Positions 1 to 8,457 are shown, counted from the first letter of the stretch. The stretch is 55,408 bases of DNA from an uncultured Clostridia bacterium (GCA_947649615.1 CANSSG010000019.1:1-55408), one strand, 5' to 3'. The notes: generated by a model not told the origin, from the letters alone. Program-made: numbers and translations.

Positions 1-630
1 ACTTGAGGGAATCCTCTTTTCCTTGTGTGTCCACTTTATGGGGTACAGTTTAAAATAATGTTATATATGACAGCCAAAAGTTAGAGACTTTAAGCAAATA
101 TAGCAAGAGCAAGAATTCATTGTCTCGCATATGGCGCTCTAGCAAAAGGGACTGCGGTATGTGACGGAATTGCTGCTGCTTTCTGTCTCATTGTACAACT
201 GTTTGGTTATAGCTGCATGATTGTTGGCGGTCGAGCCACTTTTAAAACCATAGGCTTCACGGTGCGCGCATGGACCATAATAAAGATTGGCTCTAAGGAT
301 TACCGCCTTGATGCGACATAGGATATCAAATAATGGTAAAAAACCGGTGATTATTTCTGTGTGGTTGACGGATCAATATATGCCGATCATGATTGGGCGA
401 TAAGTATGACGCCACCTTGCAGCGGTACCAGAACCGGAAGATCAGTATTTAGGAAAACGGCTGGTAAGTGTTGCAGAGTCAACAGGACAAACCACTGGAA
501 TTACTGATGGTGGGAATCGCAACTCCGGATGCTTCTGCGCAAAATTTAATTCATAGCATCACGATTAGAAAATACCGCATGTCTGTTCAGACGGCGTGGA
601 AATTGACGAGATACTCAAAGGGAGGCGGTT
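1..630. other. Gene-poor left edge, no supportable gene
   Basis: No open frame in this stretch shows a recognisable protein, and all frames on both strands are broken by stops. The first 60 bases contain a tgtccac...ggggtacag stretch that reminds me of insertion-sequence ends, but no second end or transposase is present, so I do not call an element. Base composition is lower in G+C than the core further right, which fits accessory or decayed DNA. A good ribosome binding site (gggaggcgg) for the next gene lies at the right end. Confidence 0.5.
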
Positions 631-3243
631 ATGGCTAAATTCAAACGCTCTAACTTCTTTCAGGATAATATACAGTCGATCCTTCCAGGAAGCGCAATAA
701 CTTTGGCTGTTTTCGCTGTGGTATGGTTCCTCTGGGGGCGGAACGCCGGGGAGAATGGCTCCCAGGCCCAGGAAACGGAGGGGGATGTTTACGTCTGTGG
801 CGGCTGCGGGAAGGAGTACATCAACCAATTCCCCTACACTTCTCCTTGGGTGGAATACCCCACTGAACTGCCCGCTCACGAGATCGTAGACATGGAGGAA
901 ACATCATACAATGACGCCATCGACGGAGCGACGCCGGTGGTCATGTTCCAGCGGGTAACTGGGAATCTGTCCAGCAGGGACGATAAGGATTTCTATAGAT
1001 TCACGATAGACGTGGCAGGCAGTGTGCGCTTCTACTTCTCCTTCGACGGTAGCAGCCATGGCTACACGTACCTATGGGATGGAACTGTCTATGGGATCGA
1101 TGGTACAACCGTGCTTAATTCCGGAGTTATCCCTATCAAGGAAGGCGAGGAGGTGACCTTTGGCACGGGCGAGTCCGACTTAGAGCCGGGTACATATTAC
1201 TTGATGATCTCAGTTGCCTCTGGCGGCAACCCATTTATGAACGGATATTCCGATACAGACTACCATATTACTTTCCGTCCCAAGTGTACAGAGCACACCT
1301 CTTTGACACAAACCCTGACAGCGGCGCCTACCTGCTTCCAGGCAGGTGAGTTAATAACGGTGTGTAATATGTGCGGCGAACAGATATCCGTGGAAGTTCT
1401 TGAATCTCTAGACCACATCTGGAGTATATGGAAGCTGGTGGAGGAGAGTTTCTTCAGCTCCATCTGGGGCAACTACAGCCGAGTATGTGCCCTCTGTGGG
1501 GAGGAGGAAATAGATACCTTGTTGCTTCACTTTCTGGACGGAGGTCCGAAGACAGACCCGGATGCTGTGACGGTGATCGAGACCAGGACGGAGCTCGGGA
1601 CTGCGTCTTGTGCGTCAGAGGTGGGCGTGAAAACTGTGTGTTCGGTATGCGGCAATGTGGAGGTGGAGAGTAAGGAGGCCACAGAACACACCTATGGCGA
1701 GTGGGTGACCAGCCACGTCTCCACCTGCTCGGTAGCGGGGCAGAGACGCCGTGTCTGTGCTGCCTGTGGTCATGTGGAGACGGAGACTCTTGAACAAGTC
1801 CCCCACACCTTTGGCAAATCGGTTCCAGTCAGTGGTAGCATCCTGAATGCCCCCATTGTGTCTCAGAAAACTTGCATGGAATGCGGATATGTGAGTACAG
1901 TGGAGATCGGTTGGTCCCGGTGGATCCTTCCAGCAATTGTTGTTTTGAGTATCGCGATATCGGTTGTAGTCCTGGCCCAGGTGCCACGGATAGTTCGCAG
2001 ATTGCACGGAAGGGCCGCTCAAAAGCAGCGGGAAAAGGCCTTCCTGTGCCCCTACTGCTTTAACACCGGTCAGATTGGTAAGGTGGAGTTCCGGTGCTCC
2101 AACAAACTTTGTAAAGATGTCCCAGATTTGCCAATGACAAAGTATGAAAACGGCGATTCTTCAATACCGCTCGTTGGTAAGTTCACATTCAAACCTACGG
2201 AAGCAGCGAGGGGGAAAAAGTTTATACCACGAGCAGCAACTTGTCCAGAATGCCACCAGACAACTCATAAAATAATTTGTCCGTCGTGTCATAATCTACT
2301 ACCCGAAAGTGTGCTGCTGGGCGAGGATATGATTATTTCAATAGTCGGATCACGAGATACTGGAAAGAGTCATTTTGTTGGCGTTATAGTTAATGAGTTG
2401 ATTGAGCGCATAGCTCCTGCATTTGGTGGGTCATTTGAAGGCTTTGATGACACCATGGAACGCTATGAGCAAAGCTTCGGAAGAAAACTCTACGTGGATC
2501 TTCAGAAGTTGGACTTGACACAGAGTTCTCTTCAAAATGTAAATAACGGCGCATATCGTCCCTTGATCTTTTCGCTGAAACTTCAGGTTAAAAAGGGATT
2601 GAAAGAGACCATTAACCGTTATACTTTAGTATTCTTTGATACCGCCGGTGAAGATCTTGAGGATGCGGATACTATGAGTACCGTCAACAAATATATCTGC
2701 AAGTCTGCGGGTATCATTTTCTTGCTTGATCCTATGAAGATTCCTGCAGTTGCAACTCAGCTTGATGAAGATGTTATTAAACGGGCTTCGTCTGTCAATT
2801 GGCAGCGTGCCAGGCGCTCGGATGACATTTTGGTTCGAGTGTCTAACCTAATCAGAAATGATAGGTCCTTGAAGAGTTCGGATAAGATTGATGTTCCTGT
2901 GGCAGTTGTGTTTTCTAAATTTGATGCCATTGAACCAATCATTCCTCAGGGGTGTGCCATTCTTACAAACAGCCCTCACTGTAAGGAAAAAGCATTTGTT
3001 CTCTCTGATTGGCACAATGTCAATTCTGAAGTCCAGGGCTTGCTTCGTACTTGGGGTGCAGAATCGTTCCTGTCTCAGCTCGAAGTAAACTACACAAACT
3101 ATTCTTGCTTTGCAGTTTCTTCCCTGGGCTTGAATAACAATCCGACAAGTGATATGAAAATTAATCGACCGAGACCGCATCGAATTGAAGACCCGTTGCT
3201 TTGGATTTTGATGAAGCTGAAGGTAATTAGATCAAAAAAATAA
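631..3243 (+). CDS. Membrane-spanning GTPase-like protein with extracellular PPC-like and CxxCG repeat region
   Basis: The 870-residue protein appears to cross the membrane twice. Residues 17-36 and 431-453 are hydrophobic segments. Between them lie a region resembling bacterial pre-peptidase C-terminal (PPC) beta-sandwiches (about 95-216, with DKDFYRF and LEPGTYYLMI) and six CxxCG knuckles (about 56, 245, 286, 337, 376, 415), some with HTYGEW-type linkers known from Firmicutes surface proteins. After the second membrane segment come two zinc-ribbon-like CxxC pairs (473/489 and 538/550). A nucleotide-binding domain follows with a P-loop GSRDTGKS (573-580), a DTAGED motif (670-675) and FSKFD (761-765) in the NKxD position. 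This layout resembles the GTPase-like domains named double-GTPase in conflict and signalling proteins. I infer that an outer sensor half controls an inner GTPase. The start has a strong GGAGG at good spacing. The substrate and role are unknown. A broken yccF and a toxin cassette follow on the same strand. Confidence 0.7.
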   Translation: MAKFKRSNFFQDNIQSILPGSAITLAVFAVVWFLWGRNAGENGSQAQETEGDVYVCGGCGKEYINQFPYTSPWVEYPTELPAHEIVDMEETSYNDAIDGATPVVMFQRVTGNLSSRDDKDFYRFTIDVAGSVRFYFSFDGSSHGYTYLWDGTVYGIDGTTVLNSGVIPIKEGEEVTFGTGESDLEPGTYYLMISVASGGNPFMNGYSDTDYHITFRPKCTEHTSLTQTLTAAPTCFQAGELITVCNMCGEQISVEVLESLDHIWSIWKLVEESFFSSIWGNYSRVCALCGEEEIDTLLLHFLDGGPKTDPDAVTVIETRTELGTASCASEVGVKTVCSVCGNVEVESKEATEHTYGEWVTSHVSTCSVAGQRRRVCAACGHVETETLEQVPHTFGKSVPVSGSILNAPIVSQKTCMECGYVSTVEIGWSRWILPAIVVLSIAISVVVLAQVPRIVRRLHGRAAQKQREKAFLCPYCFNTGQIGKVEFRCSNKLCKDVPDLPMTKYENGDSSIPLVGKFTFKPTEAARGKKFIPRAATCPECHQTTHKIICPSCHNLLPESVLLGEDMIISIVGSRDTGKSHFVGVIVNELIERIAPAFGGSFEGFDDTMERYEQSFGRKLYVDLQKLDLTQSSLQNVNNGAYRPLIFSLKLQVKKGLKETINRYTLVFFDTAGEDLEDADTMSTVNKYICKSAGIIFLLDPMKIPAVATQLDEDVIKRASSVNWQRARRSDDILVRVSNLIRNDRSLKSSDKIDVPVAVVFSKFDAIEPIIPQGCAILTNSPHCKEKAFVLSDWHNVNSEVQGLLRTWGAESFLSQLEVNYTNYSCFAVSSLGLNNNPTSDMKINRPRPHRIEDPLLWILMKLKVIRSKK

Positions 3244-3279
3244 GCCGATCACCATTCAAGCAAAAAGGAGATGATAGCA

Positions 3280-3503
3280 GTGAGAACCTTTGGGAATGTA
3301 ATGTGGTTTCTTTTTAAAGGAGCCTTACTTACTCTCTTGTGGTTCCTCGTTGCTCTTGCTTAGTTGGGAAATTGCAGTAACTTCTTTGATTGTTGTGCCT
3401 ATGTAGGTGTGTTACGATAATTGGAATTTCTTTTGGTATTCAAGGCATCAAGTTTGTACAACTTGCAAATACGCCCTTTGGAGCAGAAATTGTTGACTGT
3501 TAA
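3280..3503 (+). pseudogene. Broken yccF-like membrane protein gene
   Basis: A GTG start with a good AAGGAG site opens a 27-codon frame (MRTFGNVMWFLFKGALLTLL and so on) that stops at TAG 3361. Shifted by two bases, a second open stretch (about 3390-3503) reads through TIIGISFGIQGIKF and PFGAEIV to a stop. These two pieces match the start and the signature middle of YccF inner-membrane proteins (usually TIIGIPFG...FK.A...PFG.EI). The gene is therefore a short YccF domain broken by a frameshift plus a stop. YccF function is not well known. It sits directly behind the membrane GTPase gene and was probably in its operon. Confidence 0.75.
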
Positions 3504-3533
3504 CCCAGCACGTGATTGAAACGGAGGTGCGCT

Positions 3534-4466
3534 ATGAGCGAAATTTATGGCAGTGAAGTCAGCGGTTCCGAGGTTAGTTCCAGTTCTGGTGAGGTTAGAG
3601 ACGATAGCTCTACCAGATCTAGTGGTGAAGTAAATACTGGTGAGACAAGCGAAGTTGAAGACACCCCAGAAGTAACAGAAAATGAAGTCGACGATGATTT
3701 TTCCTCAGAATTGGACGACTTGTATTTAACGTACATGGAGGATGAAAAAATAAATGCTTTCGATAAAGAAGAATCCGATGAGGTTAGAGAAAGCGAAGAG
3801 ATGTCTGAATTAGACGAAACCGGAGAAGCAGATGAATCATTTGAACAGGAACTTGACGGCAAATACGCTGACTATCTTAATGGAGAACATACTTCGGAAG
3901 AACTCCAAGAAAACAGCAGAGGAATGGACGCAGTTGAGGATACAAAAGAAGACTCCGACGATATTAACTCTGAGCTAGACAAAAAATATAATGAATATAT
4001 TGATGAAGGAGGCAAACAAGGAGAACTGTCAGACACAGATAGAGCAGAGTTAAAAGAAGAAACCGGCTGGTCTGACGAAGTGGTAGATAGTATTGACACT
4101 TTTGAGCAGGCAGAAATATATAAAAACGCTGATCTTCATGAAGACAACATAAATGGCCGCGAGTGCCTTGTAAAAGAGATCGACTATGATTATGTAGACG
4201 AAAAAACAGGTATGACTAACCGTGAGCGCATGGCAAAAGGTCGTTCCCCGTATGACGCAAAAACGGGAGAGAAAATTGAGCTGCATCATATGGGACAAGA
4301 ATATGATGCTCCTTTTGCGGAACTTACAGAAAATAGTGAGCATGGCGATGGAAATCATTCGATACTACACCCTAGGACTGAGGATAGCTGGAGAAATGAT
4401 AAGACTTTAGAAGCACAGTACAGCAAAGAAAAACGTGAGCATTGGAAAACAAAAAGTAGGGAGTAA
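3534..4466 (+). CDS. Polymorphic toxin with acidic repeat N-terminus and C-terminal LHH (HNH/Endo VII) nuclease domain
   Basis: Predicted product of 310 residues. Residues 1-165 are very acidic and rich in Ser, Glu and Asp, with three copies of an ELDxxYxxY motif (from residues 59, 106 and 147). The last 140 residues match the LHH subfamily of HNH/Endo VII nuclease toxins: ETGWSDEVVD (about 175), TNRERM, the IELHH core (248-252), a GQ...PFAELT stretch, GNHSILHP and a terminal HW. Family knowledge says this domain cuts nucleic acid in target cells and is placed at the C-terminus of secreted toxins. No LXG, WXG, RHS, signal peptide or other known delivery module is visible, which is odd. ATG 3534 has GGAGG just upstream; a TTG six codons earlier lacks one. 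The next gene, 5 bases on, is the expected immunity gene. Confidence 0.8.
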   Translation: MSEIYGSEVSGSEVSSSSGEVRDDSSTRSSGEVNTGETSEVEDTPEVTENEVDDDFSSELDDLYLTYMEDEKINAFDKEESDEVRESEEMSELDETGEADESFEQELDGKYADYLNGEHTSEELQENSRGMDAVEDTKEDSDDINSELDKKYNEYIDEGGKQGELSDTDRAELKEETGWSDEVVDSIDTFEQAEIYKNADLHEDNINGRECLVKEIDYDYVDEKTGMTNRERMAKGRSPYDAKTGEKIELHHMGQEYDAPFAELTENSEHGDGNHSILHPRTEDSWRNDKTLEAQYSKEKREHWKTKSRE

Positions 4467-4471
4467 CAAAC

Positions 4472-4882
4472 ATGGATATTAATGAATTCATCTGTAAAAA
4501 TGATGTTGATTTTGCAACACATTTGATTAAGAAGGTAGACCTGAAGCGTGCAGAAGACGAACTGGAAATTAGATTTGGTCCCCAACTGTCTGAGTATTTG
4601 CTTGATTATGGGTACTTGGGCTTCGAGTCGATTGAATTCTATGGGATGAATTCCAGACAAGGTCTGAACTCTGACATGATTACACAGACTCGTTACCTGC
4701 ATAAATACTACACTGCAACCGTTCCTTATGTTGCTTTCGAGAACTATGGCGAGGGCGACTATATGCTTGTTGATTCAGAAGATAACGTTTTTGGCTTTAT
4801 ATCTGAGGAAAACAGGCTAGTAGAGACTGGCAAGAAGCTATTTGATCATATTCTAGCCAGATTTCAAGCAGAATTGAAGTAA
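4472..4882 (+). CDS. SUKH/SMI1-KNR4-like immunity protein
   Basis: A 136-residue cytoplasmic protein whose gene starts 5 bases after the LHH toxin gene. The pattern of an N-terminal helix pair with AEDELEIRFG, then EYLLDYGYLGFESIEFYG and later YMLVDSEDNVFGF, is typical of SUKH-superfamily (SMI1/KNR4, YobK-like) proteins. These are the commonest immunity proteins for nuclease-type polymorphic toxins. It is expected to bind and block the nuclease domain of the upstream gene. Assignment rests on the fold pattern and on position; the precise SUKH subgroup cannot be settled by eye. Confidence 0.75.
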   Translation: MDINEFICKNDVDFATHLIKKVDLKRAEDELEIRFGPQLSEYLLDYGYLGFESIEFYGMNSRQGLNSDMITQTRYLHKYYTATVPYVAFENYGEGDYMLVDSEDNVFGFISEENRLVETGKKLFDHILARFQAELK

Positions 4883-4960
4883 CAGATGAACTTCGGATTG
4901 TTGTGTGAGTGAGCAAGCTGGGCGTCTGTATATACAGATGCAGAAAATCGGGGATTTCTA

Positions 4961-4993
4961 AAACGAGAGACGCTGAAACAGCGTCTCTCGTTT
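4961..4993. terminator. Perfect 15-bp hairpin terminator
   Basis: AAACGAGAGACGCTG is followed by a 3-base loop and its exact reverse complement ending in TTT. It lies between the + strand toxin/immunity genes and the convergent minus-strand dehydrogenase gene, so it can serve both directions, since the stem ends in A on one side and T on the other. Confidence 0.85.
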
Positions 4994-5075
4994 CTGTGTG
5001 TCAAAAAAGATGCTTCCCATTTTTCGAGATATGAGCCTTTTTTGACGCTCTGCCTGCCTTATGTAGGCATGGGTA

Positions 5076-6035
5076 TTAATAGCCCCGGGTGCGGTCGACC
5101 GTGTGGGTCAGCGGTTTTCCAGCAAGGTAGCGGGTGAGGTTTTCTTTGAATATCTCGTAAATGGACGCCGCGTTGATGGGGTCGTCGTCATGGCCGGAAA
5201 TGTGGGGCGTCAAAATGACGTTTTCCATATCCCACAGCGGATCGTCCGCCGGGATTGGCTCTACGGCGGCTACATCCAGCACCGCCGCAGCAATATGCTT
5301 TTCCCGCAGCGCGCGGGTCAGGGCGTCCTGGTCTATCGTATAGCCGCGCCCGCAGTTGACTACGATGGTCTGCGGCCCCATGGCGGCAATGACCTCCGCT
5401 GAGAGCATTTTCGTAGTTTCCTTGGTTCCCGGCAGGCACATGACTACCGCGTCCACACCGCGTACGGCGTCTATGAGACAATCGGATGCGAATACTTCGT
5501 CAAAATGCTCCGCACTGCCCTGGGGACGGCGGCGTACGCCGCGCACATGAGCGCCTAACGCTTTGGCACGGGCGGCAAATTTAGAGCCGATGTCGCCCAT
5601 GCCCACTACCGTGATCGTACTGCCGCAGATGGAGCGGCACAGGCCCATGGTCTGCCAGATGTGCGAACGCTGGTTGTTCATATAGGCGGGCATATGGCGC
5701 ATGACCATTAAAAGGCCCGTCAGCATATATTCGGATATTGCTACGCCAAACGCGCCGGAACAGTTGGTCAGTATCACGCCGGGGTCCTGGTAGATGTCGC
5801 CGCAGAGCTTCTCCACCCCGGCGGCGGGCGTCTGCACCCACTTCAGCGCAGGCAGACGGCCAATCAGGTCTGGGGGGAAGTAGCCCATCAGGACTTCGCA
5901 GTCCGCCAGGCCTTCCACAGTGGGCGCACTGCCGTCTGCGTACCAGACGGTTTCGTAGCCGGCGTTTCGCGCCAGGGCGTCCAGCGCACCGGCCTGCTGG
6001 GGGGTAAAGGGGACGTGTCGAAAGGCAATTTTCAC
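5076..6035 (-). CDS. D-isomer-specific 2-hydroxyacid dehydrogenase
   Basis: A 319-residue NAD(P)-dependent enzyme of the D-2-hydroxyacid dehydrogenase family, which interconverts 2-oxo acids and D-2-hydroxy acids. The Rossmann glycine motif VVGMGDIG is at about 143-150. The catalytic triad is visible: Arg in NCGRG (about 230), Glu in EPIPADDPLW (about 259) and His in LTPHISGH (about 278). Length is normal. The gene follows the Gfo/Idh/MocA gene on the same strand with a 43-base gap and shares its promoter, which carries the same tandem element as the peptide-transporter operon. I infer that it reduces 2-oxo acids made by the aminotransferase of that operon. The real substrate cannot be read from sequence. 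Confidence 0.9.
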   Translation of the reverse strand: MKIAFRHVPFTPQQAGALDALARNAGYETVWYADGSAPTVEGLADCEVLMGYFPPDLIGRLPALKWVQTPAAGVEKLCGDIYQDPGVILTNCSGAFGVAISEYMLTGLLMVMRHMPAYMNNQRSHIWQTMGLCRSICGSTITVVGMGDIGSKFAARAKALGAHVRGVRRRPQGSAEHFDEVFASDCLIDAVRGVDAVVMCLPGTKETTKMLSAEVIAAMGPQTIVVNCGRGYTIDQDALTRALREKHIAAAVLDVAAVEPIPADDPLWDMENVILTPHISGHDDDPINAASIYEIFKENLTRYLAGKPLTHTVDRTRGY

Positions 6036-6078
6036 GGTTTGTTCTCCTTTTTATGCAATATTAGGCGTACTGGTTCGC

Positions 6079-7290
6079 TTATAGGGGCAGGTGGACCCAC
6101 CGCTCTTCACGATGGGAAAGTTCGGCGGCGTTGATTAACTCCTGAACCCGGGCGCTCTGGGTAAAGTTGCCTTCATTTTTTGCGCCGCCGCTGACGATTT
6201 CTTCCAAGAAATTCTGAATCAGACAGCCATAAAATGCGGTGTCCCAGGCATCGTCCGGACGGTGGCCGGGGTTCCAATACCGGTCAGGAATGGACAAGGG
6301 ACGGAATTTGACGGCTGCGGCGTCGGCATGAGTGAGGATGGCGGGATTCTCAGCGGCGTAGCCGTCTGCGTACTCAAGCTTTTGCATCTCGCCGGTTTCC
6401 GGGTCTGTAATAAGAGTGGCCCGCAGAGCGCCCCGGGAGCCGTATATAATGGCGGTAATGCCGGGGTAGTTGCCTACGGTGACAAAGCTGGTCTGCATGG
6501 AGAATAGCGAGCCGTTTTTGCAGCGGGCGATCCACATGTCTGCGTCGTCCCAATTGATGCGTTCCAGGTGGTCGTCTACGTTATAGCGGCGGCGCTCCGG
6601 GACGAGGTTTGCCATCTCACAGACGATTTTTTCAATGTCGCTGCCGATCAGTTCTAAGCCAATATCAATAGTGGGCGCGCCGTAACCCTCCAGTGAACCG
6701 ACCTCGATCCTGCGGGGATCCAAATCGGAGCCAACCAACGGAATTTCATGGGGGTAACTCTTGAATAGCCGCTTGTCCTGGGGATACCAGGGGTCCAGCC
6801 ATTGACTGTTCTGCTCAAAGCCGTTAAAGAGCCAGGGGGTGCCGATCTTGCCCTCCCGCACGAGGTCGAACATGTATTGGACTGCCGGGGCATAGCGAAA
6901 GGTCAGACCCACTTTGGTTTTCAGGCCCTTGGACTGAGCGAGGGCGTCTAACTGGCGCACCCGGTTGTAATCCTGTGCTACCGGTTTCTCTACCAGGACA
7001 TGCTTGCCTTCCTGGAGGGCTAGGGTGGTGAGCGGTTCGTGGGTTTCCCCGTGTTCGTCACGGGTGCACACGTCGATTACGTCTAAGTCGCCGCGCATGA
7101 TCATTTTTTCCGCGTCTGTGGCGGTTTCAGGGACGCCAAACTGCTTTGCCCGCTGCTCCGCCAACTCTGCATCCTGGTCGCAGATGCATACTAAATCACA
7201 CAGGCTGCTGCGTACCCAGCCGGGGATATGCGCTCTGGAAGACCAGCGGCCCGCGCCGATGATCCCTACCCGAAGTCGTTCCTTTGACAT
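6079..7290 (-). CDS. Gfo/Idh/MocA family NAD(P)-dependent oxidoreductase
   Basis: A 403-residue protein with an N-terminal Rossmann fold (RVGIIGAGRWSSRAH) and the family EKP motif (HVLVEKPVAQD, about residues 96-106), followed by the usual C-terminal beta-sheet domain. Members oxidise or reduce sugars, inositols or related cyclic compounds, so its presence beside peptide-uptake genes is unexpected. The ATG at 7290 is preferred to a GTG one codon earlier, because GGAGG then sits 7 bases away. It is first in a two-gene operon with the D-2-hydroxyacid dehydrogenase, with its own sigma-A-type promoter at 7355-7383. Confidence 0.88.
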   Translation of the reverse strand: MSKERLRVGIIGAGRWSSRAHIPGWVRSSLCDLVCICDQDAELAEQRAKQFGVPETATDAEKMIMRGDLDVIDVCTRDEHGETHEPLTTLALQEGKHVLVEKPVAQDYNRVRQLDALAQSKGLKTKVGLTFRYAPAVQYMFDLVREGKIGTPWLFNGFEQNSQWLDPWYPQDKRLFKSYPHEIPLVGSDLDPRRIEVGSLEGYGAPTIDIGLELIGSDIEKIVCEMANLVPERRRYNVDDHLERINWDDADMWIARCKNGSLFSMQTSFVTVGNYPGITAIIYGSRGALRATLITDPETGEMQKLEYADGYAAENPAILTHADAAAVKFRPLSIPDRYWNPGHRPDDAWDTAFYGCLIQNFLEEIVSGGAKNEGNFTQSARVQELINAAELSHREERWVHLPL

Positions 7291-7354
7291 CACGCTTCCT
7301 CCGTTTCATATGATTTGAATGTGGAAATATATACAGAAAACATTCACTTCATTT

Positions 7355-7383
7355 ATCATATTTCTTCCCACTGGAAAAGTCAA
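7355..7383 (-). promoter_or_regulatory. Sigma-A-type promoter of the oxidoreductase operon
   Basis: Read on the minus strand: TTGACT, a 17-base spacer, TATGAT. It lies 65 bases before the ATG of the Gfo/Idh/MocA gene. The tandem TTCTCATA element is just upstream of the -35 box. Confidence 0.75.
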
Positions 7384-7395
7384 GAGAAACTAAAA

Positions 7396-7414
7396 TTCTC
7401 ATACGATTCTCATA
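7396..7414 (-). promoter_or_regulatory. Tandem TTCTCATA element (copy 1), candidate operator
   Basis: Two exact TTCTCATA octamers at 7396-7403 and 7407-7414 (plus-strand reading) with an 11-base period. Relative to the promoter they read as TATGAGAA and begin 12 bases upstream of the -35 box. The same pair, with a 10-base period, lies upstream of the transporter promoter at 10366-10383. Helical-period direct repeats at two promoters of one locus suggest a shared regulator, with the LacI-type protein encoded between them the obvious candidate. Such proteins usually bind palindromes, so another factor is possible. Confidence 0.55.
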
Positions 7415-7441
7415 AAAGCGAACGTGCCGTAAAGGCGGAAA

Positions 7442-8452
7442 CTACAGGTTGGACAGGCGGAGTACGCTGCTGCGCTCAATGAGCCGGGGGTTGTAAATCA
7501 GCAGGCTGCGAGGGGAGGAGGGCTGGCGGCGGCGTTTGCAGAGGACCTTTACCGCTCCATGAGCCATGGACTTGAAGTCCACACACATGGATGTAAGGGG
7601 GACTTGACAGTGGGTCGCCATTACGCTGTCCTCGCAGTTGCAGATGCTAATGTCCTCCGGCACCCGGATGCCACGACTCGTCAGTTCGTTGAGGATGCCT
7701 ACGGATACGTCGTTGGAGGTGACCAGAGCGGTGGGCAGCTCCCGCAAGGCGAGCAGTTGGTTGGCAATGGAGACGGCGTTTTTATAGATTAGGCGCTTGG
7801 CATGGATGATCCACTCAGGCCGCAGTTCCAGATGGTGGGACCGCATGCAATCCTCGAAGCCGGTGCGCTTGTCTTGGGTGATGGTGGATTCCAGGCTGCC
7901 GCCGATAAAGCCGATACGCCGGTGCCCGTTTTGAATCAAGTGCTCTGCACACTGGAACCCGATGCGATAATAGTCCGCCCGAAGGCAGTCGCAGTCCAAG
8001 GAGGGGAGATACCGCTCCAGCAGGACGAGGGGGCAGTTGTAATTGGCAAGCATGGCCAGAGTTTCCGGCGTTTCGGTGAGGGACATGGCCAGTACGCCAA
8101 AAAAATGGTTATCCGCAGCAAATTGCAGGTAGGAACGTTCCATCTCGGTGGAGAAGCAGCTTACTGCCACAAAGGGGCGCTTTTGCCGGCGGTTAAGTTC
8201 GGCGACAAGGTATTCTACGATTTGGGAAGCTACGGAGCTGCGGATGCCGCCTACCAGGATCATAACAAGGTCCTCGCTGCCCTTGCGCACCTGCGGTAAA
8301 GGCTCGCGGCGGCTGTAGTTTAGACGCTTTACGGCGTCCTCCACCAGGCGGCGGGCTTCGTCGGAGACGTAGCCCTTTCCGGCGGTGACGCGGGATACGG
8401 TGGAGATGGATAAGCCAGTCTCCTCGGCAATTTGCTTTAATGTTGTACCCAT
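7442..8452 (-). CDS. LacI-family transcriptional regulator
   Basis: A 336-residue regulator. The N-terminal helix-turn-helix is canonical for LacI (TLKQIAEETGLSISTVSRV, then GKGYVSDEAR), followed by a periplasmic-binding-protein-like sensor domain (RIGFIGG, LVTSNDVSVGIL, ISICNCEDS). ATG 8452 is chosen because a TTG three codons earlier would leave almost no space after the AGGAG site. The gene start is 5 bases beyond the stop of the preceding DUF885 gene, so the two are translated as one operon. LacI regulators normally answer to sugars or nucleosides, while its neighbours here are peptide-handling genes. The probable targets are the two promoters with TTCTCATA pairs. Confidence 0.92.
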   Translation of the reverse strand: MGTTLKQIAEETGLSISTVSRVTAGKGYVSDEARRLVEDAVKRLNYSRREPLPQVRKGSEDLVMILVGGIRSSVASQIVEYLVAELNRRQKRPFVAVSCFSTEMERSYLQFAADNHFFGVLAMSLTETPETLAMLANYNCPLVLLERYLPSLDCDCLRADYYRIGFQCAEHLIQNGHRRIGFIGGSLESTITQDKRTGFEDCMRSHHLELRPEWIIHAKRLIYKNAVSIANQLLALRELPTALVTSNDVSVGILNELTSRGIRVPEDISICNCEDSVMATHCQVPLTSMCVDFKSMAHGAVKVLCKRRRQPSSPRSLLIYNPRLIERSSVLRLSNL

Positions 8453-8457
8453 GCTTC

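Noticed and set aside
1-60. Insertion-sequence-like end (tgtccac...ggggtacag)
   Set aside because: No matching second end, no target duplication and no transposase reading frame in the first 630 bases.
4925-4938. Palindrome TCTGTATATACAGA after the immunity gene
   Set aside because: Short and AT-centred, beside a much stronger terminator; no regulator or promoter is associated with it.
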